Shown here: positions 9,166 to 18,283 of the stretch, piece by piece
How the letters are laid out: each line of letters starts with the position of its first letter
Numbering within the stretch: position 1 is the stretch's first letter
Origin: Martinezella tropici
GTDB lineage: Bacteria; Pseudomonadota; Alphaproteobacteria; Rhizobiales; Rhizobiaceae
Assembly: GCA_000799755.1 (NCBI GenBank)
Contig: JUHI01000001.1
Location: forward strand, 620,001 to 684,000
DNA: 64,000 bases
Direction: 5' to 3'
The notes under the pieces: model-generated
What the model was told of the DNA's origin: nothing
Database searches by the model: none
What the model saw: the letters and a program-made list of their open reading frames with translations, nothing else
Made by a program: the position numbers and the translations under genes

Positions 9166-10251
9166 ATGACCAAGACTTTAGAATCCCCCACGGCCGCATC
9201 GCTGCTTGCCTGGTACGACAAACACCACCGCGACCTTCCCTGGCGCGTCTCGCCGCCGATGGCCGCACGGGGCGTCAAGCCCGATCCCTATCGCATCTGG
9301 CTGTCGGAAGTGATGCTGCAACAGACGACAGTGCCGGCCGTCAAATCCTATTTCGCGAAATTCCTCGAACGCTGGCCGACGGTCGACGATCTCGCCGCCG
9401 CCGCAAACGACGACGTCATGGCGGCCTGGGCCGGGCTCGGCTATTACGCTCGTGCCCGCAATTTGAAAAAATGCGCCGAGGCGGTTGCGGCAGATCATGG
9501 CGGCCGCTTTCCCGATACCGAGGAAGGTCTGCGCACGCTTCCGGGCATCGGCGATTATACATCCGCCGCCGTTGCCGCAATCGCGTTCAATCGCCAGGCC
9601 GCTGTCATGGACGGCAATGTCGAACGTGTCATTTCCCGCCTCTACGCGATTTCAACGCCGCTGCCGGGCGCCAAGCCGCTGATGAAGCAGAAGGTCGCCT
9701 TGCTGACCCCAGCGGACCGGCCGGGCGATTTCGCCCAGGCGATGATGGATCTCGGCGCGACGATCTGTACGCCGAAGCGTCCGGTCTGTTCTCTCTGTCC
9801 CTTCAATGGCGCCTGTCAGGCGCTGGCCGGGCATGATGCCGAGCATTTCCCGGTCAAAGCTGCCAAGAAAGAAAAACCGGTGCGCCAGGGAGCAGCCTTC
9901 GTCGCCGTCAATGACGAGGGCGAAATCTTCCTGCGGCGCCGCATCGAAAGCGGATTGCTGGGTGGCATGGCTGAAGTGCCGACGACGGGCTGGACAGCGC
10001 GTATCGACGGCGAGACCGGCATGGAGGCAGCACCCTTCCCGGCCGACTGGCAGCCGGCCGGCATGGTGACGCATGTCTTCACCCATTTCGAACTGCGGCT
10101 GTCGATCTGGCGCGCCAAGTCCGTTTCCGGGAAGGACAACCATGACGGATGGTGGGCGCCGGTTACAAATCTTGAAGAGCAGGCATTGCCGACAGTCATG
10201 AAAAAAGCGATCGCTCAGGCTATTCCCAATGCCTTCGCAAAAATACGTTGA
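9166..10251 (+). CDS. mutY: A/G-specific adenine glycosylase MutY
   Basis: MutY removes adenine mispaired with 8-oxoguanine. The 361-residue product has the HhH-GPD core with the catalytic Glu in SEVMLQQTTVPAV, the hairpin LPGIGDYTSAAV, and the catalytic Asp in VMDGNVERV. The [4Fe-4S] cluster motif C-x6-C-x2-C-x5-C is complete (CTPKRPVCSLCPFNGAC). The C-terminal third is the NUDIX-like 8-oxoG recognition domain (AFVAVNDEGEIFLRRR...GLLGGMAEVP). I prefer the start MTKTLESP at 9166; a Met four codons upstream is also possible. The next gene (HAD hydrolase) begins 23 bases downstream on the same strand, suggesting co-transcription. Confidence 0.97.
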   Translation: MTKTLESPTAASLLAWYDKHHRDLPWRVSPPMAARGVKPDPYRIWLSEVMLQQTTVPAVKSYFAKFLERWPTVDDLAAAANDDVMAAWAGLGYYARARNLKKCAEAVAADHGGRFPDTEEGLRTLPGIGDYTSAAVAAIAFNRQAAVMDGNVERVISRLYAISTPLPGAKPLMKQKVALLTPADRPGDFAQAMMDLGATICTPKRPVCSLCPFNGACQALAGHDAEHFPVKAAKKEKPVRQGAAFVAVNDEGEIFLRRRIESGLLGGMAEVPTTGWTARIDGETGMEAAPFPADWQPAGMVTHVFTHFELRLSIWRAKSVSGKDNHDGWWAPVTNLEEQALPTVMKKAIAQAIPNAFAKIR

Positions 10252-10274
10252 GACCAAGAATCAGGAATTCATTC

Positions 10275-10889
10275 ATGACGACGGAAATAAGACATATCGT
10301 TTTCGATATCGGCAAAGTTCTTATTCATTACGACCCGAACATTCCCTACAGCCGTGTCATCCCGGACGCCGACGAGCGCGATTGGTTCTTCGCCAATGTC
10401 TGCACCCATGAATGGAATATCGAGCAGGATCGTGGCCGGACCTGGGAAGAGGCGGAGGCACTGTTGATTGCCGAGCATCCGGAACGTGAAGAGCAGATTC
10501 GCGCCTTCCGCAAACACTGGCACGAGATGGTCCCGCATGCCTACGAAGACAGCGTCGCCATTCTGGAGCAGCTGATCGCGGAGGGCCGCGACGTCACCAT
10601 GCTGACCAACTTCGCTTCCGACACCTTCCGCGAGGCACAGGTACGCTATCCCTTCCTCACGAAGCCGCGCGGCGTCACCGTTTCAGGCGATGTCGGCCTG
10701 ATCAAGCCTGATGTCTCGATCTACGATACCCACGCCAAGAGCTTCGACCTCGATCCGGCCTCGACGATCTTCATCGACGATTCCTATCCGAACGTCGAAG
10801 GCGCACGCGCTGCCGGCTGGCACGCAATTCATTTCACCGGCGCCGAGAAGCTGCGCAGCGATCTCGCCGCATATGGCATAAAGGTCTGA
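10275..10889 (+). CDS. HAD-superfamily hydrolase (subfamily IA)
   Basis: A 204-residue haloacid-dehalogenase-like hydrolase. Motif I is modified: HIVFDIGKVLIHYD has Asp then Ile-Gly where most HAD phosphatases have DxD. This FDxGxVL pattern is common in the YihX/epoxide-hydrolase-N-terminal branch. Motif II is in VTMLTNFASDTF, motif III is the Lys in LIKPDVSIYD, and motif IV is IFIDDSYPNVEGARAAG. It probably dephosphorylates a small metabolite; the substrate cannot be told. It is 4 bases from the following SnoaL-like gene, so the two are almost surely co-transcribed. Confidence 0.88.
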   Translation: MTTEIRHIVFDIGKVLIHYDPNIPYSRVIPDADERDWFFANVCTHEWNIEQDRGRTWEEAEALLIAEHPEREEQIRAFRKHWHEMVPHAYEDSVAILEQLIAEGRDVTMLTNFASDTFREAQVRYPFLTKPRGVTVSGDVGLIKPDVSIYDTHAKSFDLDPASTIFIDDSYPNVEGARAAGWHAIHFTGAEKLRSDLAAYGIKV

Positions 10890-10893
10890 GCCA

Positions 10894-11259
10894 ATGATCT
10901 TCGATCCCGCAGAACGCATCGATCTGTTTCACGATGCGATCAATCGTATCAACTATGAAGAGATCGAGAATTTCTTCGCCGAGAACGCCACCTACGTCTC
11001 GAACGGTGTCGGTAGCCTTGCCGGTCGCGATGCGATCATGGAAGCCTTCCGCGGCTATTTCGATACTTATCCCGATCAGACGGCATCGAACTCCCTGGTG
11101 GAAACGCTGACGCCGCTTTCGGGCCGTGCCGTCTGGTCGGTACGCGCCACCAACAGCAAAACGGGCAAGCCGCTGATCCGCGAGGGCGAGGAAACGATCA
11201 CCTTCGATGAAAATGGCCGCGTCGTGCGCGTCGACGTCACTGACTATCAGGACTTCTGA
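10894..11259 (+). CDS. SnoaL-like / NTF2-fold protein
   Basis: A 121-residue single-domain protein with the NTF2-like layout: an N-terminal helix (AERIDLFHDAINRINYEEIENFFAENATYVSNG), a GRDAIMEAFRGYFDTYPD segment, and a C-terminal beta sheet ending ITFDENGRVVRVDVTDY. Such proteins are polyketide-cyclase-like or small ligand-binding folds; no catalytic residues can be assigned. It starts 4 bases after the HAD hydrolase stop, and a strong hairpin follows 17 bases after its own stop. Confidence 0.75.
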   Translation: MIFDPAERIDLFHDAINRINYEEIENFFAENATYVSNGVGSLAGRDAIMEAFRGYFDTYPDQTASNSLVETLTPLSGRAVWSVRATNSKTGKPLIREGEETITFDENGRVVRVDVTDYQDF

Positions 11260-11276
11260 TATCCGAAGACGACAAG

Positions 11277-11323
11277 ACGCTCAGGGCCCTACCGGATGAT
11301 GTATCCCGTAGAGCCCTGAGCGT
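11277..11323. terminator. Bidirectional terminator between the SnoaL-like gene and ccrM
   Basis: ACGCTCAGGGCCCTAC pairs with GTAGAGCCCTGAGCGT over 16 bp with one mismatch and a 15-base loop. It lies between two convergent genes and is followed on the plus strand by a pyrimidine-rich stretch (TTTCACCTTCTTCCC). Confidence 0.65.
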
Positions 11324-11393
11324 TTCACCTTCTTCCCTAACTGGATGTACACGACGGAAGAAGGCAGATATGCTTACGGGAAATGGCTGAGGC

Positions 11394-12596
<1,203 letters not shown>

Positions 12597-12681
12597 CTAA
12601 AGCGGTGTCATATTTTCCGAATTTCCCGAACAAGATCCCGGAAATGCGGGCCTATCCAACAGTGCTATCACGTTGAAAATC

Positions 12682-12737
12682 CTAAAGCGCATGTCGTTAT
12701 CGCAAAACTGCGGCACACTTTTACGCGACATGCCTTA
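12682..12737. repeat. Rhizobial palindromic repeat overlapping the ABM stop codon
   Basis: Outer arms CTAAAGCGCATGTCG and CGACATGCCTTAG pair around a core containing GCAAAACTGC and CACACTTTT. The core pattern AAAA, CGC or CTGC, CACTTTT recurs at 38400 and 56729. The right arm overlaps the stop codon of the ABM gene and may act as its 3' end structure. Confidence 0.6.
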
Positions 12738-13082
12738 GATGTCGTGCACCGCGTGGCTGTCATCGGGCGCCTCGGCCCGTTCCGTCATACCATAGTCGCG
12801 AAGCACCTGCGCGACGCGCAACCGATAATCGGCAAAGACTGTCTTCCGCCCTGCCTTCTGCGCTGCACGGTGCGCTTCGCGGTTTCGCCATTCAAGAACG
12901 GCGGTCTCGTCGCGCCAGAAGGACAGCGACAGGATCTTGCCTGGCTGGGTCAGGCTTTCGAAGCGTTCGATGGAGACGAAACCGTCGATCGTTTCGAGTT
13001 CGGAGCGCAGCCTTGCGGCAATATCGAGATAGTGCTGGCGCTCGTCAGGATGGGGGACGACTTCGAAAATGACTGCGATCAT
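12735..13082 (-). CDS. Antibiotic biosynthesis monooxygenase (ABM) domain protein
   Basis: A 115-residue ferredoxin-like alpha/beta-barrel protein of the ABM family. It shows MIAVIFEVVPHPDERQHYL, an ELETIDGFVSIERFES segment, a LSLSFWRDETAVLEWRN strand-helix and the HRAAQKAGRKTVFADYRLRV tail, matching ABM proteins that act as small monooxygenases, heme-degrading enzymes or binding proteins. No heme ligand can be assigned. Its ATG overlaps the stop of the NIPSNAP gene (ATGA at 13079-13082), so the two are translationally coupled and probably work together. Confidence 0.82.
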   Translation of the reverse strand: MIAVIFEVVPHPDERQHYLDIAARLRSELETIDGFVSIERFESLTQPGKILSLSFWRDETAVLEWRNREAHRAAQKAGRKTVFADYRLRVAQVLRDYGMTERAEAPDDSHAVHDI

Positions 13083-13408
13083 GGCGATGTCCTCGGAGCA
13101 TGCGGCAGGGATATGTTTTTCAGGAAGATGCGATCCTCCTGCAAGATGAATCGCTCGCGGCGAGCTAGATCGAGATTGGCCTGCGCCAGCGGATCGGCGG
13201 CGAGGCTCTTGCGATAGGCTTCATAGGCAGCCAGGTTCTCGATGTTGTAGACGCCATAGGCCGTCGTCAGCGAACCCTCGTGTGGCGCGAAATAGCCGAT
13301 GAGATCGGCGCCGTTGCGCGGGATGATCTGGCCCCAGGCCTTGCCATATTCCGCGAAGGCCTCCTGCTTGAACGGGTCGATCTGATAGCGGATGAAACAG
13401 GTGATCAT
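13079..13408 (-). CDS. NIPSNAP-family protein
   Basis: A 109-residue NIPSNAP-type dimeric alpha/beta-barrel protein: MITCFIRYQIDPFKQEAFAE, WGQIIPRNGADLIGYFAPHEG and YGVYNIENLAAYEAYR are the family's conserved blocks. Biochemical function is unknown; members are related in fold to ABM proteins. A good ribosome-binding site (AAGGAGA) precedes the ATG at 13408, which decides the start over longer readings. It is the first gene of a two-gene unit with the ABM gene and diverges from the ArsR-type regulator 72 bases away. Confidence 0.83.
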   Translation of the reverse strand: MITCFIRYQIDPFKQEAFAEYGKAWGQIIPRNGADLIGYFAPHEGSLTTAYGVYNIENLAAYEAYRKSLAADPLAQANLDLARRERFILQEDRIFLKNISLPHAPRTSP

Positions 13409-13480
13409 TGGCTTTCTCCTTTGCTGATGCAGACGTTTTCGCACATTGCAGGACGGAGATGGTTCGGCTACGATCGAAGT

Positions 13481-14179
13481 ATGAAGGAAGGTCCAGACAT
13501 TGCACAGATCGGCTCGCTGATCGGCGATCCCGCGCGGGCGAATATTTTGACGGCGCTGATGGGCGGCCGAGCGTTGACCGCAACGGAACTCGCCGCTGCC
13601 GCAGGGGTAACGTTGCAGACCGCGAGCGCGCATCTCGCCAAGCTTGAAGCGGGTGGCCTGCTCGCCCAACGCAAGCAGGGCCGCCATCGCTATTTCACGC
13701 TGGCGGACGATCGCGTAGGCAAGCTGCTTGAGGGCATCATGGGTTTTGCCGCAAGCCGCGGCCATCTGCGCCATCGTCCAGGCCCGAAGGAGCCGGCGCT
13801 GCGAAAGGCGCGTATCTGCTACGACCATCTTGCCGGCGATTACGGCGTGCGGATGCTCGACAGCCTGATAGAGGCCGGCTCGATCTCCGTGATGGGAGAA
13901 GGATTGAGCCTGACGGCCGATGGCGAGAAGCATTTGGGCTCGATCGGCATCGATGTCTCCGACCTGCGTTCCAGCCGCCGTCCGCTTTGCCGATCCTGCC
14001 TGGACTGGAGCGAGCGGCGCGCGCATCTGGCCGGCAGCCTCGGTAAGGCGCTACTTTCGAACTTTTTCGACAAGGGCTGGGCGCGGCGAACCGAAAACAG
14101 CCGCTCGATCTTCTTCACGCCCGAGGGCGAGCGCCGGTTTCTGGCGCTCTTTCCGCTAGCGATGACGGACACGCTCTAA
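13481..14179 (+). CDS. ArsR-type winged-helix regulator with C-terminal extension
   Basis: A 232-residue regulator. Residues 1-85 are an ArsR-like winged helix (IGDPARANILTALMGGRALTATELAAAAGVTLQTASAHLAKLE..GLLAQRKQGRHRYF). The remaining 145 residues form an extension that includes a CRSC dithiol followed by LDWSERRAHLAGSLG and a final FFTPEGERRF. It is more than twice the length of classical metal-sensing ArsR proteins. Its divergence from the NIPSNAP-ABM pair suggests it controls them; the CxxC could sense redox state or a metal, which is inference. The start at 13481 (MKEGPD) has only a weak ribosome-binding site. Confidence 0.85.
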   Translation: MKEGPDIAQIGSLIGDPARANILTALMGGRALTATELAAAAGVTLQTASAHLAKLEAGGLLAQRKQGRHRYFTLADDRVGKLLEGIMGFAASRGHLRHRPGPKEPALRKARICYDHLAGDYGVRMLDSLIEAGSISVMGEGLSLTADGEKHLGSIGIDVSDLRSSRRPLCRSCLDWSERRAHLAGSLGKALLSNFFDKGWARRTENSRSIFFTPEGERRFLALFPLAMTDTL

Positions 14180-14228
14180 ACGCCATCTCCAAAGCCCAGC
14201 TTAAGATCATCATGATGCGTTGTGATCG

Positions 14229-14897
14229 CTAGCCGACGATTGCGAAGGCGTCTCGCGTCGACCCCGAAGGCGTGCGCACCGGCGCGCGGCCGATCCATTG
14301 CACATGCTTCTGCAGAATTGCCGCCGCCTCGTCGATTCGACCCTGGCGAAGCGCCGCCAAAATGGCGCGGTGATCATGATCCGTGCGCTTCTCCCAGCCG
14401 GATTGCCAGGCGGAAAAGAGAAAGCGGGCACTGGCGGCGTGTAGGTCGTCGATGGCGGCGAGCAGCCGCGCCATGCCGCAAGGCGCCAGGATCAGGCGAT
14501 GGAAGCGGCGATTGGCTTCTTCCCAGGCGTAAACGTCACCTGCGGCGTCGCCGTCGCGCGTCGCCTGCTCGGCCTCGTCCAGAATGGACGCAGTCAGATG
14601 CGGGGCCGCATGCTTGAGTGCAAGACCTTCGAGTGCCGCCCGCATTTCCGCGACCTCGCGGACCTCCTTGAGATCGAACGAGGCGACGCGAACGCCACGG
14701 CGCGGCAGGCTGATCGCCAACCCCTGCGCCTCCAGTCGCCGGAACGCCTCGCGCACGGGCACATGGCTGGTGCCGAATTCCTCGGCGATATGATCCTGCC
14801 GCAGGCGGGTATCGGGCGCGAGCTCGCCGCGGATGATGCGGTCGGCAAGCACCCGGCTGATACGGCTGGCAATGGTGTCGTCGCGCTCCTTGGCCAT
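14229..14897 (-). CDS. GntR-family transcriptional regulator (FCD domain)
   Basis: A 222-residue FadR/FCD-type regulator. The N-terminal winged helix (residues 8-75) contains RISRVLADRIIRGELAPDTRL, EEFGTSHVPVREAFRRLEAQG and the wing LPRRGVRVASF. The all-helical FCD ligand domain follows (EVREVAEMRAALEGLALKHAAP... and the metal-site-like NRRFHRLILAPCG plus DHDHRAILAALRQG with its His residues). Ligand unknown. It is alone on the minus strand and diverges from the HAD hydrolase at 15127 across 229 bp in which I see no other gene. Confidence 0.9.
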   Translation of the reverse strand: MAKERDDTIASRISRVLADRIIRGELAPDTRLRQDHIAEEFGTSHVPVREAFRRLEAQGLAISLPRRGVRVASFDLKEVREVAEMRAALEGLALKHAAPHLTASILDEAEQATRDGDAAGDVYAWEEANRRFHRLILAPCGMARLLAAIDDLHAASARFLFSAWQSGWEKRTDHDHRAILAALRQGRIDEAAAILQKHVQWIGRAPVRTPSGSTRDAFAIVG

Positions 14898-15126
14898 TGC
14901 CGATGCTTAAAGCCAGCCCTGCCCGATGTCGAGCGGCAAGCAAAAGCTGTCACCGCTTTTGCGCATTTCGACCCTTTCGCTAGCTGCAGCGCAGCCATGC
15001 CCGCCAATTGGTTGAGCTTTGTCGACATATCGTGTAAAGCCCGGCGGTCGTTTTTCAGAGCATCTTCCGAAATCCCAACGGTTTCCCGGAGCTGCCGAAC
15101 CCAGCCACATCAAAGGCAGCAATTTC

Positions 15127-15819
15127 ATGAGCAATGGCTTCGATCTCATCATCTTCGACTGCGACGGCGTTCTGGTCGATTCGGAAATCATCGCGGCTGA
15201 GGTCGAGTCCAAGCTGCTGACCGATGCGGGCTACCCGATCAGCACCGAGGAAATGGGTGAGCGCTTCGCCGGCATGACCTGGCGCAACATCCTGTTCGAG
15301 GTCGAGCGCGAGGCAAGCATTCCGCTCTCCGCGACGCTGCTCGACAAGTCGGAGAAGCTGCTCGACCTGAAGCTTGCCAATGAAGTCCAGGCGATACCAG
15401 GCGTGCCGCTGGCACTGTCGCGACTGCCGATGCCGCGGTGCATCTGCTCGAACTCCAGCTCGGCGCGCCTCGAGATGATGTTGACCAAGGTCGGCTACAT
15501 CAAGCTGTTCGCGCCGCATATCTACTCCGCCAAGGATCTTGGCGCCGACCGCGTGAAACCAAAACCGGATATTTTCCTGCATGGCGCCAAGCAGATGAAT
15601 GTCAGCCCCGCCAACACGATCGTCGTCGAAGATTCGATCCATGGTGTTCAGGCGGCGCGTGCCGCCGGCATGCGCGTCATCGGCTTCACCGGCGCATCAC
15701 ACACCTACCCTTCCCACGCCGATCGGCTGACCGACGCCGGCGCGGAAACCGTCATCAGCCGTATGGCCGACCTTCCCGGCGTCGTCATGGCGCTCGCGGA
15801 ATGGGATGGCGTCCTCTAG
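15127..15819 (+). CDS. HAD hydrolase, beta-phosphoglucomutase/phosphatase-like
   Basis: A 230-residue HAD-IA hydrolase with all motifs: motif I FDCDGVLVDSE at residue 10 (two Asp), motif II CICSNSSSARL, motif III Lys in DRVKPKPDIFLHGA, and motif IV VVEDSIHGVQAARAAGM. The DGVLVDSE and GVQAARAAGM patterns are those of sugar-phosphate phosphatases and mutases (GS1/YieH/beta-PGM group). MSNGFDLIIFDCDG is the natural start; the frame stays open upstream but lacks conservation. A perfect 22-bp-stem hairpin follows the stop codon. Confidence 0.9.
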   Translation: MSNGFDLIIFDCDGVLVDSEIIAAEVESKLLTDAGYPISTEEMGERFAGMTWRNILFEVEREASIPLSATLLDKSEKLLDLKLANEVQAIPGVPLALSRLPMPRCICSNSSSARLEMMLTKVGYIKLFAPHIYSAKDLGADRVKPKPDIFLHGAKQMNVSPANTIVVEDSIHGVQAARAAGMRVIGFTGASHTYPSHADRLTDAGAETVISRMADLPGVVMALAEWDGVL

Positions 15820-15836
15820 GACGGACTGAAGACTGA

Positions 15837-15884
15837 CCACCAAAGAAAAAGCCCTGCCGACCGGCAGGGCTTTTTCTTTGGTGG
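15837..15884. terminator. Strong bidirectional rho-independent terminator
   Basis: A perfect 22-bp inverted repeat with a 4-base loop. Arms run from CCACCAAAGAAAAAGCCCTG to its complement, so each direction ends in a run of T residues after a GC-rich inner stem. It sits between the convergent HAD hydrolase and lipoprotein genes. Confidence 0.92.
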
Positions 15885-15930
15885 TCGTCGCGGCCCTGCG
15901 TCGCTCTACGCAAAGGCCGCGATCGAAAGC

Positions 15931-16551
15931 TTACTGATGCTTCCTGCGCACCGGCTTCGTGCTCTTCGCAGGCTTCTGCGGACCCTGATCAAAGCCGATC
16001 TGGACGATCGTGAAACCGCCGGAGCCGCCGGCAACCTGAATATCATCATCGGTAAAGAGGAACTGCGCCGTGGTCTCACCCGGCGGAATCTCAGCCGTGT
16101 ACATAATGGTCTTGCTGTAAAGCGCGTTGTCGTTGTCCATGACGGCGACATGGATCGGCAGGGTCACCTTGCCGGAGGAGCCCATCGGGCCGGCGACCAG
16201 GCGTCCCTGCGCCACGACATGAATGCCGAGACTGGTGCCGTCACTCGTGCACTGGCGGGTCGCCTGTGCCAGCGAAGCCTGATACACCAACTGGCTCGCA
16301 TCGTCCTTGGCGCCCTTGGCGTAGGTACGATAAACCGCATCCTCGTCGCGGATGACAGCCTGCGGGCATTTGCCGGCGACGTAGGTCGGGGTGGGAGTTG
16401 AAGCGGCAGCCGGGGCTCCGGCTTGCGGTGCTACCGTGATGTCAGCCCCTGGCTGCTTTTCACTGTTGCCGCCAATACCGAGAGAGCTGCAACCCGTGAG
16501 CAATGCCAGAAGCGAAGCGGAGAAAAGACGACGCGAAACCCTGCCAAACAC
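15931..16551 (-). CDS. Putative lipoprotein, conserved in rhizobia
   Basis: A 206-residue exported protein of unknown function starting with GTG. The N-terminus MFGRVSRRLFSASLLALLTG followed by Cys is a lipoprotein signal with lipobox LLTGC (Cys at residue 21). A Pro/Ala/Thr-rich linker (to about residue 58) leads to a compact domain from KCPQAVIRDEDAVYRTYAKG to about residue 190, and a basic tail PAKSTKPVRRKHQ. I recognise the type as a conserved rhizobial hypothetical lipoprotein but know no function. It converges on the HAD hydrolase at a strong shared terminator. Confidence 0.8.
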   Translation of the reverse strand: MFGRVSRRLFSASLLALLTGCSSLGIGGNSEKQPGADITVAPQAGAPAAASTPTPTYVAGKCPQAVIRDEDAVYRTYAKGAKDDASQLVYQASLAQATRQCTSDGTSLGIHVVAQGRLVAGPMGSSGKVTLPIHVAVMDNDNALYSKTIMYTAEIPPGETTAQFLFTDDDIQVAGGSGGFTIVQIGFDQGPQKPAKSTKPVRRKHQ

Positions 16552-16865
16552 TATAATTCCACCCTCTCCATATATTTTACATTATCGGCCTGCAGCCCGC
16601 CAAACGGGCCTTTTATGACACTTGGCGATGGTCTATACCAGCGGCGCAGCGAAAAATCGATTGGGTAGACACCGTTTTGGCTCACTTTTCGAGATCGACA
16701 GATCACCACCAAAGGCCTCCGCCCGGCGCCGATCCGACGCGCCTTGCGCAAACGCGAAAACCACGCGCCTGATCCGACGCAAAAAGACAGGCCGCCGTCG
16801 CTTCGTTCCTCTACTCTCTCAATCGATCACTCAGGCAATTTTGCGACCAAAGGAATTCTAAGACC
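16552..16865. other. Divergent intergenic region between the lipoprotein gene and thrC
   Basis: No convincing gene lies in these 314 bases. AT-rich stretches near 16570-16585 and 16610-16615 could hold the lipoprotein promoter. A 10-base direct repeat GATCCGACGC occurs at 16731-16740 and 16771-16780, 40 bases apart centre to centre. The purine-rich AAAGGA just before 16860 is the likely thrC ribosome-binding site. Short open frames here lack start signals. Confidence 0.4.
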
Positions 16866-18263
16866 GTGGATTACATTTCAACGCGGGGAGAAGCCCCTGC
16901 CCTTGGCTTCTGCGACGCCCTCCTGGCTGGCCTTGCTCGCGACGGCGGGCTCTATGTTCCCCGCGAATGGCCTGTCCTGACGAAAAGAGAAATCCGCGCC
17001 TTCCGCGGAAAGAGCTATCAGGACGTCGCTTTTGCCGTGCTGTCGCCCTTCACCAACGGCGAGATCCCGGCCGACGTATTCCGCGGCATGATCGACGATG
17101 CCTACGCCACCTTCCGGCACCCCGCCGTGACACCGCTCGTCCAGACCGGCCCGAACAGCTTCGTCTTGGAGCTCTTTCACGGCACGACGCTCGCCTTCAA
17201 GGATGTCGCCATGCAGTTGCTTGCGCGGCTGATGGACTATGCGCTGGAGAAGCGCGGCCAGCGGGCAACCATCGTCGGCGCCACCTCGGGCGATACCGGC
17301 GGCGCTGCGATCGACGCCTTTGCCGGCCGCGAGCGCACCGACATCTTCATTCTCTTCCCGCACGGAAAAGTCTCGCCGGTGCAGCAGCGGCAGATGACCA
17401 CGTCGACGGCGGCAAACGTTCACGCGCTGGCGATCAAGGGCAATTTCGACGATTGCCAGAATCTCGTCAAAGCCATGTTCAATGACGTCGCCTTCCGCGA
17501 CAAGGTCAAGCTTTCCGGCGTCAATTCGATCAACTGGGCGCGCATCATGGCGCAGGTGGTCTATTACTTCACGACAGCAGTCGCGCTCGGCGGACCGGAC
17601 CGGAAGATTTCCTTCACCGTGCCCACAGGCAATTTCGGCGATATTTTCGCCGGCTACGTTGCCAAGCGCATGGGTCTGCCGATCGAGCGGCTTGTGATCG
17701 CCACCAACGAGAACGACATCCTGGCTCGGATGCTGAAAACCGGCCGCTATGAAATGCGCGAGGTCAAGGCCACCACATCGCCGTCGATGGATATCCAGAT
17801 CTCCTCCAACTTCGAGCGGCTCTTGTTCGAGGCCAATGGCCGCGACGCCTCCAAGGTGCGCGCCGCCATGGAGAGCCTGAAGCAGTCGAACGGCTTTTCG
17901 ATCAGCGAAGAGGCGCAGAAGTTCATCAAGAAGGACTTCCGAGCCGGCCGCGCCAGCGAAAAGCAGGTGGCTGAAACCATTCGCAAGACTCTTGCCGATA
18001 CGGGCTATCTGCTCGATCCACACACGGCGATCGGCGCCTTCGTCGCTGAAAAGAACGAGCGTCCGTCAAGCCCGATGGTGACGCTTGCCACCGCCCATCC
18101 GGCAAAATTCCCCGCCGCAGTAAAATCCGCCTCCGGTATTGACCCGGCGCTTCCGACGTGGCTTGCTGGTCTGATGACCAGGGAGGAGCGTTTCGACATT
18201 CTCGATCCGGAACTTAAAGCCGTTGAAAGCTTTATCGGAAAACATACCCGGATCGGCGAATAA
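16866..18263 (+). CDS. thrC: Threonine synthase
   Basis: Converts O-phosphohomoserine to threonine with PLP. The 465-residue protein has the PLP lysine at K112 in LAFKDVAMQ, the phosphate-binding loop TSGDTGGAAIDAF, and the conserved HGKVSPVQQRQM and TGNFGDIFAGYVAKRMG blocks; length is typical of the long proteobacterial class. Translation starts at GTG (MDYISTRGEAPALGF). The M16 peptidase gene follows after 20 bases. Homoserine kinase thrB is also in this window (36145-37110), on the other strand, so the last two threonine steps are unlinked here. Confidence 0.97.
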   Translation: MDYISTRGEAPALGFCDALLAGLARDGGLYVPREWPVLTKREIRAFRGKSYQDVAFAVLSPFTNGEIPADVFRGMIDDAYATFRHPAVTPLVQTGPNSFVLELFHGTTLAFKDVAMQLLARLMDYALEKRGQRATIVGATSGDTGGAAIDAFAGRERTDIFILFPHGKVSPVQQRQMTTSTAANVHALAIKGNFDDCQNLVKAMFNDVAFRDKVKLSGVNSINWARIMAQVVYYFTTAVALGGPDRKISFTVPTGNFGDIFAGYVAKRMGLPIERLVIATNENDILARMLKTGRYEMREVKATTSPSMDIQISSNFERLLFEANGRDASKVRAAMESLKQSNGFSISEEAQKFIKKDFRAGRASEKQVAETIRKTLADTGYLLDPHTAIGAFVAEKNERPSSPMVTLATAHPAKFPAAVKSASGIDPALPTWLAGLMTREERFDILDPELKAVESFIGKHTRIGE

Positions 18264-18283
18264 CAGACGCGGAAAGACAGGCG

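Noticed and set aside
16595..16615. Small GCCCG/CGGGC stem with a T-rich tail as a terminator
   Set aside because: Only 5 bp, within a divergent promoter region where no transcript is expected to end on that strand.
16622..16980. Short plus-strand frames upstream of and across the thrC start
   Set aside because: They lack ribosome-binding sites and family patterns, and the second overlaps thrC in another frame.
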